From: Desulfobulbus sp. | GTDB lineage: Bacteria > Desulfobacterota > Desulfobulbia > Desulfobulbales > Desulfobulbaceae | Direction: 5' to 3' | Length of the DNA: 64,000 bases | NCBI GenBank assembly: GCA_003604995.1 | Contig: QZJD01000005.1 | Span: 1 to 64,000, forward strand | Part shown: positions 46,111 through 55,082 of the stretch, in pieces | Layout of the letters: every line of letters begins with the position of its first letter | Numbering within the stretch: position 1 is the stretch's first letter | Translations under genes and position numbers: made by a program | The notes under the pieces: generated by a model | What the model saw: only the letters and a program-made list of their open reading frames with translations | What the model was told of the DNA's origin: nothing | The model's database searches: none

Positions 46111-48782
46111 GCCATATGCTGCATATTCGTTCCAAAACCATAACCGCCATCCTGCTGGTCATCCTGTCGGTCTCCCTGTGTTATCTCTATTTTTTCATGC
46201 GGGTGCAGGTGGAGAACCGGCGGCTGCTCATCGACAGCAAAACAATGATGGTCAGTACCCTGGTCGGTGCATTGACCGAGCAGGCTGACAAGCTGTACGG
46301 AGCCCGGATCATCAGCATGTGCCAATTGCGTACGGGCCTGGTCCGGTCTTTTGCCGAACGGGATGTTGAAAGTCTGCGCGAATTTGTCCAGCCCATTTTC
46401 ACGGTTCTCCAGCAGGAAAACAACCATTTTGACCATATAAATTTCGTCCTGCCCGACAACACGATCCTGCTCAGGGTTCAGGATCCGTCACAGCGCTCGG
46501 ATACGGCGGAACATTTGTGTCAGGTCACCTTGGGCATGCCCCGGGACGAGATGAGTTTCCGGAGCGGTTTCGTTTATGGCGATTGCGGACTGCTCTACCG
46601 GATCATGCAGCCCATCCATGACCAGGGCCGCTACATCGGCAATATCATATTCGGGATTCGCATCGGGGCTTTTATTGAGAATATCGCCAAGGTCCTGGGC
46701 ATGCATACGGCTCTCGCTCTGCGTTCGGATATCGTCGGAGACGGCGCCGGCAAAAACGCCTACGCCATCCGTTCCGGCGAATATCTTCTCTATCCCTATG
46801 ACGATGTCTTTTTCACCGAAAAGGGGGCGAAGATCAGCTATTCCGGGAATGACCAGGAATTTCACGATCAGGACGGCATCCATCTCGTTTTCCCTTCTTT
46901 TCAGATCAAAGATACGAAAGGGGCGGAAATAGGGAGTATTTTACAGGCCCTCGAGATCAGCGCCATCGAGTCCGCCGCTAAGCGGGATGTCATGCGTCTG
47001 ATTCTGATCACCGTAGGAGTGCTGCTGACCGCCTCCTTGATCCTCTATCTTGCCTTCAGCTCCCTGTATCGGCAGTTGATGGAGTTGAACGAGACCCTCA
47101 ATGAAAAGAATGAAGAGCTGAGTAAGGCCAGCCACCAGCTGGAAGAGCAGGTTGCCGCGCGGACCGCCGAGTTGGCCGAGGCGAACGCCCGACTCCAGGA
47201 TGAAATAAAACTGCGCCGGGAGGCCAATCTTTCTTTGACCAGGTCCATTGAGGAATGGCAAAGCACCTTTGACGCCATTACCGATCCGGTCACCATTCTT
47301 GACAAAAATTTGGAAGTGGTGATCGCCAATAAGGCGGCACAGGCCCTGCTCAGCCAGGGAGAACAGGAAATCGTCGGCCGGACCTGCCACGAACTGTATG
47401 CCGGCTCCCGGGAAAGGTGTCCCGATTGTCCCGCCGGTACCGTGTTTACCCAGGGCATCACCAAGGTCTATGAGGTAGAACATCAGTATCTGGGCAAGAG
47501 TTTACTGGTTTCCTGTTCAGCCATCAATGACGGCCAGGATGTCCTTGGCTTTGTCCATACCGCCAAGGACATCACCGAGGAAAAGGGTCTGAAAAAACAG
47601 CTCGCCCAGGCCCAGAAAATGGAGGCGATCGCCACCTTGGCCGGCGGCATAGCCCATGATTTCAACAATATCCTTGGAGCGATCCTTGGCAATGCCGATC
47701 TTCTCCTGTTCAGGCTTACCCCTAAAGCCGCCGACAGCGAGGCCAAGAGACCCGAGCTGACCCGCGAGGATATAGAATCCCACATCCAGGCGATCAAGAA
47801 GGCTGGCAACCGGGCCAAGGACCTGGTCGGCCAGATCCTGGCATTCAGCCGTCAGGGAAAGACCCAGCGGCAGAATGCGGTCATTACCCCGGCGATCAAG
47901 GAGGCGGTGAAGCTGCTGCGTTCCTCCCTGCCCGCGAACATCGATATCAGGGCGGACCTGGCCCAGGACCTCTGTCCCGTTTACTGCGACCTGACCCAGA
48001 TTCACCAGGTATTCATGAATCTCTGTACCAACGCCGCCCAAGCCATGGCGGAAAAGGGAGGAATTCTGGCGGTTACCCTGAAGAATTTCGAGGCCGGCGT
48101 CGAAGATCGCCAGCGCTATCCTCATCTGAAGGCGGGTCGCTATGTACTCATGGCCGTTGAGGACACCGGGCACGGGATGTCGCCGGAGGTCATGGACCGG
48201 ATTTTTGACCCCTTTTTCACCACCCGGGACGTGGGGGTGGGGACAGGCATGGGCCTGGCGGTCATCCACGGCATCATATCCGCGCACGACGGTATTCTTG
48301 ACGTCAAATCAGAAGTCGACAAGGGGTCTGTCTTTTCGGTTTTCTTCCCCTGTGTGCCGGTCAGCGGTGAGGCTTCTCAGGATATCATTCTCGGTATGCC
48401 CCGCGGTAACGAAAAAATTCTCTTTGTCGACGACGAGGAGGATATTGTCAGGATGTCATCACGCATGCTGGAATATCTGGGGTACACCGTGTATCCGGCC
48501 ACCAGCGGCGAACAGGCGCTTGCCCTGCTTGGCCGGGAAAATTTTTCCATTGATTTGCTGATAACCGACTATTCCATGCCGAAAATGTCCGGGGTGCAGT
48601 TGGCCAGAGAAGTTCTGCGCCTGCGGCCGGCCCTGCCGATCATGCTCTGTTCGGGATTCAGCGAATCGGTGATCGAGGAGGACGTGAAAAAGCTTATCAG
48701 CAGGTTCATGTCCAAGCCTCTGGATATGAAAAAACTGGCGGTGGCCATCCGGGAAATTCTGGCAAGCCGGCCTGGAGAGTAA
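46107..48782 (+). CDS. hybrid sensor histidine kinase: periplasmic Cache-PAS-HisKA-HATPase-REC
   Basis: An 891-residue membrane sensor. One helix at about 11-30 and another near 295-318 bracket a 260-residue periplasmic domain. The phrase FDHINFVLPDNTILLRVQDP resembles double-Cache ligand domains. A coiled coil and a PAS domain (about 375-490) follow, the latter with GRTCHELYAGSRERCPDCPA. H517 sits in [14 protein letters not shown], and the ATPase has NLCTNAAQAM and GTGMGLAVIHG. The C-terminal receiver has DLLITDYSMPKMSG. Translation is coupled to the CofD-like gene by a 4-base overlap, and a stand-alone receiver starts 1 base after its stop. This context suggests it senses a small molecule related to carbon supply. 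Confidence 0.87.
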   Translation: MSHMLHIRSKTITAILLVILSVSLCYLYFFMRVQVENRRLLIDSKTMMVSTLVGALTEQADKLYGARIISMCQLRTGLVRSFAERDVESLREFVQPIFTVLQQENNHFDHINFVLPDNTILLRVQDPSQRSDTAEHLCQVTLGMPRDEMSFRSGFVYGDCGLLYRIMQPIHDQGRYIGNIIFGIRIGAFIENIAKVLGMHTALALRSDIVGDGAGKNAYAIRSGEYLLYPYDDVFFTEKGAKISYSGNDQEFHDQDGIHLVFPSFQIKDTKGAEIGSILQALEISAIESAAKRDVMRLILITVGVLLTASLILYLAFSSLYRQLMELNETLNEKNEELSKASHQLEEQVAARTAELAEANARLQDEIKLRREANLSLTRSIEEWQSTFDAITDPVTILDKNLEVVIANKAAQALLSQGEQEIVGRTCHELYAGSRERCPDCPAGTVFTQGITKVYEVEHQYLGKSLLVSCSAINDGQDVLGFVHTAKDITEEKGLKKQLAQAQKMEAIATLAGGIAHDFNNILGAILGNADLLLFRLTPKAADSEAKRPELTREDIESHIQAIKKAGNRAKDLVGQILAFSRQGKTQRQNAVITPAIKEAVKLLRSSLPANIDIRADLAQDLCPVYCDLTQIHQVFMNLCTNAAQAMAEKGGILAVTLKNFEAGVEDRQRYPHLKAGRYVLMAVEDTGHGMSPEVMDRIFDPFFTTRDVGVGTGMGLAVIHGIISAHDGILDVKSEVDKGSVFSVFFPCVPVSGEASQDIILGMPRGNEKILFVDDEEDIVRMSSRMLEYLGYTVYPATSGEQALALLGRENFSIDLLITDYSMPKMSGVQLAREVLRLRPALPIMLCSGFSESVIEEDVKKLISRFMSKPLDMKKLAVAIREILASRPGE

Positions 48783-48783
48783 T

Positions 48784-49155
48784 ATGCGGGTTCTGATTAT
48801 TGACGACGACGAGCAGATTCGGGTGCTCCTTGAGCAGATGATGCACTGGGCCGGTTTTGAGGTCATGGTCGCGGAGAACGGCAAGGTGGCCATGCAGCTC
48901 CAGCGAGAAAGACCGGCGGATCTGGTGATCACCGATCTGATCATGCCCGAGCAGGAGGGACTGGAGACCATCTCCCGGCTGAAGAAGGACTACGGCGGGA
49001 TCAAGATCATCGCCATCTCGGGCGGCGGCCGCATCGGCCCCGAGGCCTATCTGCCGGCGGCCCTGGAACTTGGCGCGGACCGGGTCTTCAGCAAGCCGTT
49101 CGACGTGCAGGAGATTGTGGATACGGTCAGGGAGATGCTCAGGCCGGGGCTATGA
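48784..49155 (+). CDS. single-domain response regulator (CheY-like)
   Basis: A 123-residue receiver with no output domain. The acidic pocket is IIDDDE at the start, D51 in LVITDLIMPEQEG is the phosphorylation site, and the lysine is in FSKPFD. It starts 1 base after the hybrid kinase stop and is presumably phosphorylated by it. It may carry phosphate to another protein or act by direct binding. The J-domain gene begins 21 bases later. Confidence 0.9.
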   Translation: MRVLIIDDDEQIRVLLEQMMHWAGFEVMVAENGKVAMQLQRERPADLVITDLIMPEQEGLETISRLKKDYGGIKIIAISGGGRIGPEAYLPAALELGADRVFSKPFDVQEIVDTVREMLRPGL

Positions 49156-49176
49156 CACCGGGGCATCAGGGAATTT

Positions 49177-50190
49177 ATGTATCTAGCCCGGCACAGCGTC
49201 CGCAATCATATCAGGTATTCCATCAGGGAAACCTACCAGGATGGCGAGGTTCTGCGCAGCAGAGAATTGCTCTCTCTGGGAGAGGCCCCGCAGCAATTCA
49301 TTCTGTATTCGGGCGGCACATCTTTTGCCATCGATGACCGGGTGACTTCCGGACTGCGCAGGGCCGGCGTGGAGCCTGATCCCTTTGTCCTGGAGGAACT
49401 TTTTTTTCCCTTTCTGGATCCCCGCATCCGAGCCCGCATCGAGTCCTTTGCCGACCGCCGCCAACATCGAAGGTGGCGGCCCCTCTCGCCCCGGCAGCGT
49501 GAGCAGATCATCACCCAGACCCATGAGTTCGACCGGCGCCGGGCGCACTTCCTCCGGTTTGGCCAGACCGACCAGCGCCGCCTGAACAGTTGCGCGGTTC
49601 TCTACCGGCCTTTTTCCGGAAAATCGAGGGACGAACTGGAGCAGTATTTCCTCGCCCAGGAACAGGTGCTCAGGCCTGGTGAATTCAAGCGCTATATCTA
49701 TGCAATCTTTGACCTGCAGCGTTTTTTCACCGAGAGTTATGCCCAGACCATGCCCGAGGCTCTGGACGAGGATCGGATGGACGAGTTTTTTTTGTGCCGG
49801 CTCTGCCGCCTGGACAGCGACCAAACCTTCTGGGCGGGCATGGAGCGGAGCGAACGGATGCCGGAGTATCTGCTGCGGTATCTGATCATGTATTTTGACT
49901 ACGCCTTTCCGGCCCATGATGGCTTCCAGGACTATCTCCGCGGCTTCATGGATTCCCGGCGCCGCTTTGCCCCGCCCCGGTCGACGGGCAGGGTCACTCT
50001 TGCCGCAGCGGCCACGGTTTTCGGGATCAGCCGGGCGGAACTTACGGACCTGGGGAGAAAAGAGCTGAAGAAACTTTTCCGCAAGAAGGCCAGGGAGCTG
50101 CATCCTGATCAGGGCGGTGACCACGAGCGGTTTATCGCCCTGGCCGAGGCCTACCAGGACATGCTCAGGACCAAGGCGGGCAAACCATGA
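49177..50190 (+). CDS. C-terminal J-domain protein with unrecognised N-terminal region
   Basis: A 337-residue cytoplasmic protein. The last 60 residues (about 275-332) form a J-domain with LKKLFRKKARELHPDQGGD, so the HPD tripeptide needed to stimulate DnaK is present, followed by FIALAEAYQDML. Residues 1-270 are charged and aromatic-rich (HEFDRRRAHFLRFGQTDQRR, SRDELEQYFLAQEQ). They match no family I know and contain no zinc-finger or Gly/Phe region of DnaJ. ATG 49177 follows AGGGA. It should deliver a particular client to the Hsp70 machine. Its position after a kinase and receiver suggests the client belongs to the same system. Confidence 0.7.
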   Translation: MYLARHSVRNHIRYSIRETYQDGEVLRSRELLSLGEAPQQFILYSGGTSFAIDDRVTSGLRRAGVEPDPFVLEELFFPFLDPRIRARIESFADRRQHRRWRPLSPRQREQIITQTHEFDRRRAHFLRFGQTDQRRLNSCAVLYRPFSGKSRDELEQYFLAQEQVLRPGEFKRYIYAIFDLQRFFTESYAQTMPEALDEDRMDEFFLCRLCRLDSDQTFWAGMERSERMPEYLLRYLIMYFDYAFPAHDGFQDYLRGFMDSRRRFAPPRSTGRVTLAAAATVFGISRAELTDLGRKELKKLFRKKARELHPDQGGDHERFIALAEAYQDMLRTKAGKP

Positions 50191-50295
50191 CAACCTCACT
50201 TAAGGATCCCGCATGACCATCCGGCGCGGCGTGAGCCGCTCCTTTGCCGACCTGCCGGCAACCAGATTTTTTCGTTGCCTTTGCGGGGACCGGTG

Positions 50296-52098
50296 ATGGT
50301 CGGGACCACAAAACAGCGCGATTTGCCCGTTGTTCACCGGCAATTTCGCGCGGTGCGGGATGTGCTCCTGCCGCTTTTCCGTCGATACGGGATCAGGCTG
50401 CTTCTGGGATTCGCCGCCCTGGCCGGCGTGGATTTCCTACAGCTCCTCATCCCCAGATTCCTGAAAAGCGCGGTGGACAGTCTGGCCGCGGCCAGCGCCA
50501 GTCAGCAGTCCCTTGCCAGGTTCAGCGTGCTGATCATTGTTGTCGCGGTGGCGGCCGCCCTGCTGCGCTTCTGCTGGCGCTATCTGATCATCGGTTTTTC
50601 CCGCCTGGTGGAACGCGATATCCGCAACCGGATCTACGGCCATGTCCTCAAGATGGACCGGCCTTTTTTTGAAAAACATACCACCGGCGACATCATGGCC
50701 CATGTGAGCAACGATCTGACCGCGGTCCAGATGGCCTGCGGCATCGGCCTGGTCTCAGCGGTGGACGCGCTGGTCATGACCTCGGCGGCCATCGGCTTCA
50801 TGCTCTATATCAATGTGCCCCTGACCCTGCTTGCCCTGGTGCCGATGCCTCTATTGGCCGTCGCCACCCTGATCCTGACCGGCCGCCTGCATCAACGATT
50901 CAACCTGGTGCAGGAGCAGTTTTCCCTGATGACCGAATTCGTCCGCAGTGCCCTTGTCTCCATCCGCCTGCTCAAGGCCTATACCATGGAAGGTCTGCAG
51001 AAAAGGGAATTCGAGAAGCTGGGCCGACGCTATGTGCGCGGCAATATCCGCGTGGCAATGATTCAAGGCCTGCTGGCGCCCCTGGCCACCCTGGTGGGCA
51101 ACCTGGGTATGCTCATGGTCCTCTATTTCGGCGGCCGCTTTGTCATTCAGGAAATTATTTCCCTGGGTGACTTTGTCGCGGTGGTTACCTATCTGGCCAT
51201 GCTGGTCTGGCCGATGATGGCCATCGGCTGGGTGATCAGCCTGGCCCAGCGCGGCTTGACCTCGCTTGGCCGGATCCATACCCTGTTGACCAGAGAGCCG
51301 GTGCTGCGTGAGCGACCGGCGACCACCGCCCGGATTGCCGCCGAACCCTCCTTTCGCCTGGTGCATTTGACCTTTGCCTACAGCCAGGCCTCCCATCCGG
51401 CCCTGCGCGATATCTGCCTGGAATTTACGCCCGGGGTGTACGGGCTGACCGGCCGGACCGGCTGCGGCAAGTCAACTCTGGCCAAGCTCCTGGTCAGACT
51501 TTATCCGGTGCCGGACAACAGCCTGTTCATGAACGGCCTCGATGTCAACACCCTCTCCCTGGACGAGGTGCGCGGCCGCATTGCCTACGTGGGGCAGGAC
51601 GCGGTCCTCTTTTCCGAGTCCATAGCCGAAAACATCGCCTACGGCCTGCCCGGGGCGACGCCGGCGCAAATTGAAGCAGCCGCTCGCGCCGCGGCCATCC
51701 ATGAGGAAATTCTCGCCTTTTCGCACGGCTACGAAACGGTTATCGGCGAGCGAGGGGTGACCCTCTCCGGTGGCCAGCGCCAGCGCCTGGCCCTGGCCCG
51801 GGCACTGATCAGTGAGCGGCCGGTCTTGATCGTTGACGACGCTCTGGCCGCTCTCGATGTGGAGACCGAGCATGAGGTTCTCGGCGCCATTCGGACTTCG
51901 GGCCGGCGGAAGCTGATCCTCATCGTTTCCCAGCGGATCAAGCTCCTTTCCGAAACCGACGAGATCATCATCCTGGAACAGGGGGAGGTGGCCGACCGGG
52001 GGGGGCACCAGGACCTGTTGCTCCGCAATGCGTTCTATCAGACCATGCACGCCAAGCAGGCCCGGAAAGGGACCGCGCCGACGGGGGAAAGGACATGA
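50296..52098 (+). CDS. ABC exporter half, degenerate ATPase subunit (MdlA-like)
   Basis: A 600-residue ABC half-transporter with six membrane helices (about 25-310) and a C-terminal ATPase. Walker A GRTGCGKST and signature LSGGQRQRLALA are normal. The catalytic Glu after Walker B is Asp (LIVDDALAALD), and the switch His is Gln (LIVSQRI). These two substitutions mark the degenerate partner in heterodimeric exporters such as TM287/288. The partner is the gene 116 bases downstream. ATG 50296 follows GCGGGGACCGGTG; an in-frame TTG at 50275 is less likely. Lipids, peptides or drugs are possible substrates. Confidence 0.87.
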   Translation: MVGTTKQRDLPVVHRQFRAVRDVLLPLFRRYGIRLLLGFAALAGVDFLQLLIPRFLKSAVDSLAAASASQQSLARFSVLIIVVAVAAALLRFCWRYLIIGFSRLVERDIRNRIYGHVLKMDRPFFEKHTTGDIMAHVSNDLTAVQMACGIGLVSAVDALVMTSAAIGFMLYINVPLTLLALVPMPLLAVATLILTGRLHQRFNLVQEQFSLMTEFVRSALVSIRLLKAYTMEGLQKREFEKLGRRYVRGNIRVAMIQGLLAPLATLVGNLGMLMVLYFGGRFVIQEIISLGDFVAVVTYLAMLVWPMMAIGWVISLAQRGLTSLGRIHTLLTREPVLRERPATTARIAAEPSFRLVHLTFAYSQASHPALRDICLEFTPGVYGLTGRTGCGKSTLAKLLVRLYPVPDNSLFMNGLDVNTLSLDEVRGRIAYVGQDAVLFSESIAENIAYGLPGATPAQIEAAARAAAIHEEILAFSHGYETVIGERGVTLSGGQRQRLALARALISERPVLIVDDALAALDVETEHEVLGAIRTSGRRKLILIVSQRIKLLSETDEIIILEQGEVADRGGHQDLLLRNAFYQTMHAKQARKGTAPTGERT

Positions 52099-52214
52099 CC
52101 TCGCTTCAACGGACATTTTCGATCCCTATCCCGTTTTTGATTTCGACGGGTAGCGGACTGCCGGGTTGCCTGACAAGAGCCGCGAGCCCGCGCGGCGGGA
52201 TACAGGGCTGAGAA

Positions 52215-54026
52215 ATGCATAATTTCGGGTACGATGAGGAAGGGTGGACCGGCACGCTGGCCGAGCACCGGATCTGGCAGCGAATCCTGTGCTACTGCGC
52301 CAGCCACATAGCGGGCCTTGTCTTTGCGGTGCTCCTTTCCCTGTTGGTAACTGCGGGAACCCTTGCCCTGCCCAGACTGATGCAGATCGGCATCGACCGC
52401 TATCTCATGGCTGCGGAACTTTCAGGAATCGAACGTCTCGATGGCCTGACCCTGGTCGTGGTCGGCTACGGCCTGGTGGTGGTCGCCGTTTTTTTGGCCG
52501 GGTTCCTGCAGGTGGTCGTCCTGGAACGAGCAGGCCAATCCATCATGCACGTGATGCGCGGCGACCTCTTCGCCCATCTGCTGGACCTGGATCTTGCCTT
52601 TTTCAACCGTAATGCGGTGGGCCGGCTGGTGACCAGGCTGACCAATGATATTCAGAACATGTACGAGATGTTCACCTCGGTGATGGTCACCCTGTTCAAT
52701 GATTTTCTGAAGCTTCTGGGCATCCTGGTCCTGCTCTATTCGATGAACGCCAGGCTGGCCCTGTTGATGACCCTGTTCGTGCCGCTGTCTCTGTACAGCA
52801 CCCATATTTTTTCACGCCTCGCCCGCAAGCAGTTCCGGGCCATTCGAAAGCAGCTGGCCAGGCTGAACACTTTTCTCCAGGAATCGATCTCCGGCCTCAG
52901 CATCATCCAGCTTTTTGCAAGGCAGCAGGACAGTTTCCGCAGGTTCGTCGATCTGAGCCAGGGCTATCTGGAGCGGACCATGGGCCAGATCCGCCTGTTC
53001 GGTGTCTTCATGCCTCTTACCGAATTCATGAGTTCGCTGGCCATTGCGGTCATCGTCTGGTACGGAGGCGGCGAGGTCGTCCGGCAGAAAATGACCTTGG
53101 GCGAGCTGGTCGCCTTTCTATCCTACATGCGTCTCTTTTTTCAGCCCATGCGCGAACTTTCGCAGAAATATTCCATTGTCCAGTCCGCCCTTGCCTCGGC
53201 GGAGAGGATTTTCGATCTGCTCGACACCCGCGCCGAGATCTGTTCGCCGGCGGAAGCGATCATGCCCGAGGTCGTGCGAGGCGCCATTGTTTTTGAAGGA
53301 GTGGGTTTCGGATACGGGGCCGGGCAACAAACCCTGAAGGAGATCAACCTGGCCATCCGGCCCGGCGAGACCGTGGCGGTGGTCGGCTCCACCGGCGCCG
53401 GCAAGAGTACCCTCATCAATCTGCTGATCAGATTCTATGACCCGCAGCAGGGACGGATCCTGCTCGACGGCGTTGACCTGCGCCGGTACGGCATCCAGGA
53501 TCTACGCACCATTGTCGGGGTGGTCATGCAGGACGCCTTTATCCTGCCGGAAACCCTTTTTGCCAACATTGTTCTGGAAACCGGAGCCAGCCGCGCACGG
53601 GTGGAAGAGATCATCAGCAAGACCGGGATGACCGCCTTTGTCGCCGGGCTCCCCGCCGGGCTGGATACCCTGATCGGCGAGGGCAACCTGGAACTTTCCG
53701 GAGGGGAAAAACAACTGCTTTCCTTTGCCCGGGTCCTCTGTCGTGATCCGGCGGTACTGGTGCTGGATGAGGCCACCGCCTCGGTGGACACCGCCACCGA
53801 GAACATCCTGGAGCAGACGGTGGCCGCCAGCTTCCGCAACCGGACCTCCCTGGTCATCGCCCACCGTCTGTCCACCATCCGCCGGGCCGACCGGATAATC
53901 GTCATGGACGACGGGATGATCAGGGAGGAGGGGACCCATGCCCAGCTGATGGCGAGGGGCGGACTCTATCACAACCTGGTGCGCCTGGATGTGCAGAGCG
54001 TGGGAGGAGAGAGGGAAGGGCAATGA
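52215..54026 (+). CDS. ABC exporter half, catalytic subunit (MdlB-like)
   Basis: A 603-residue ABC half-transporter. Membrane helices span about 30-320. The ATPase has Walker A GSTGAGKST, signature LSGGEKQLLSFA, Walker B VLVLDEATASVD with an intact catalytic Glu, and switch His in LVIAHRLSTI. With the degenerate subunit upstream it makes a heterodimer with one active ATP site. ATG 52215 follows CTGAGAA. The 116-base gap before it has no terminator-like structure. The convergent stress-protein gene ends 7 bases past the stop. Confidence 0.88.
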   Translation: MHNFGYDEEGWTGTLAEHRIWQRILCYCASHIAGLVFAVLLSLLVTAGTLALPRLMQIGIDRYLMAAELSGIERLDGLTLVVVGYGLVVVAVFLAGFLQVVVLERAGQSIMHVMRGDLFAHLLDLDLAFFNRNAVGRLVTRLTNDIQNMYEMFTSVMVTLFNDFLKLLGILVLLYSMNARLALLMTLFVPLSLYSTHIFSRLARKQFRAIRKQLARLNTFLQESISGLSIIQLFARQQDSFRRFVDLSQGYLERTMGQIRLFGVFMPLTEFMSSLAIAVIVWYGGGEVVRQKMTLGELVAFLSYMRLFFQPMRELSQKYSIVQSALASAERIFDLLDTRAEICSPAEAIMPEVVRGAIVFEGVGFGYGAGQQTLKEINLAIRPGETVAVVGSTGAGKSTLINLLIRFYDPQQGRILLDGVDLRRYGIQDLRTIVGVVMQDAFILPETLFANIVLETGASRARVEEIISKTGMTAFVAGLPAGLDTLIGEGNLELSGGEKQLLSFARVLCRDPAVLVLDEATASVDTATENILEQTVAASFRNRTSLVIAHRLSTIRRADRIIVMDDGMIREEGTHAQLMARGGLYHNLVRLDVQSVGGEREGQ

Positions 54027-54033
54027 TCAGCGG

Positions 54034-54960
54034 TCAGCCCACCAGCCACAGGGCCAGGTTCTGGGCCTGGCTCAGAGCCCGGTCGGAGACGCCGCCGAGC
54101 AGGCCTTTGGCGGCTTCCCTTGGCCGGCGGCCGATGACGATGGTGCCGCAGTCGTGCTTTTTGGCCTGTTTGATCAGATCCCGGCTGATATCCAGATTCC
54201 ACTCCATTTTCAACTGGGTGATCCGCTTGGGCGAGACGCCGTGATCCTTGAGTACCTGGGCATGGGCATAGAACAGATAGTTTTCGATGTCCAGGTACTG
54301 GTCGCACCACTTCTTGCCCCAGATCGGGTGAAAATCCTCGGGTGCGGCTGTTTCCTCGCTCCCGAACAGCGTGCTGGAGTGATAGAGTAAAATCTCCACT
54401 TCCGGATGGGTGCCGGCGATGTAGGCCAGGTGATCCGCCGCCAGCAGGGATTGCGGTTTGCAGTGCACGGCCAGGAGATAGCGGCTGGAGGTTACCTCGC
54501 CGTCGATGACCCAGAGCGGCACGTCGTGGCATTGCTCGATGAGGAAGGCGGAAACACTGCCGAAAAAGAACTCGCCGACCTTGCCCATGCCGCGCCGGCC
54601 GATGACCAGCGCGTCGTAGATCCCCCGGCTCGCCTCCTGATGAATCGCCGCCGCCGCCTTGAGCTGGCTTACCTCAGCGGCAAAGGTGAGCCGTTCCTCA
54701 CTGAACCCGTTGCGGACCATGCGGGCAAATGCGTCGCGGAGGAATTTTTCCGCGGTGATCCGCCGCCGTTCGGTGAGCGGGGTGTGTTCGCGCAGGGGAT
54801 CGACCTCGTACATCCAGTTCTGACCGCTGCCGGCCTCGGAGACCACGGCATGCAGATGCAGGTTGATCGTTGCATCATCCTTGAACAGACGGGCCAGGTA
54901 ATCAAGGCTGTTCAGACTGTATGGCGACCCGTCGACGGCGACCATGATTTTCTTTTCCAT
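54034..54960 (-). CDS. tandem universal stress protein
   Basis: A 308-residue protein with two UspA domains in series. The first (about 1-155) begins MEKKIMVAVDGSPYS and ends with the ATP-loop pattern VIGRRGMGKVGEFFFGSVSAF. The second (about 160-308) has TIVIGRRPREAAKGLLGGVS, a related but altered loop. Domain 1 keeps the Gly-X2-Gly-X9-Gly-Ser/Thr type of ATP motif; domain 2 is looser and may not bind ATP. The frame is open to 55185, but ATG 54960 has AAGGA about 7 bases upstream and opens a standard Usp strand. It diverges from pepN over a 122-base gap. Confidence 0.85.
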   Translation of the reverse strand: MEKKIMVAVDGSPYSLNSLDYLARLFKDDATINLHLHAVVSEAGSGQNWMYEVDPLREHTPLTERRRITAEKFLRDAFARMVRNGFSEERLTFAAEVSQLKAAAAIHQEASRGIYDALVIGRRGMGKVGEFFFGSVSAFLIEQCHDVPLWVIDGEVTSSRYLLAVHCKPQSLLAADHLAYIAGTHPEVEILLYHSSTLFGSEETAAPEDFHPIWGKKWCDQYLDIENYLFYAHAQVLKDHGVSPKRITQLKMEWNLDISRDLIKQAKKHDCGTIVIGRRPREAAKGLLGGVSDRALSQAQNLALWLVG

Positions 54961-55082
54961 GTTCATTCCTTGCAGGGGTGAAGTGATCCGGTGGACTCCA
55001 GAATGAACGCCCGTGCTCTTGCCTCTGGAATTTTTTCCGGGAACTGGGTATTCTTGCCCCGAATTCCAACCAGGGGAGCAGC

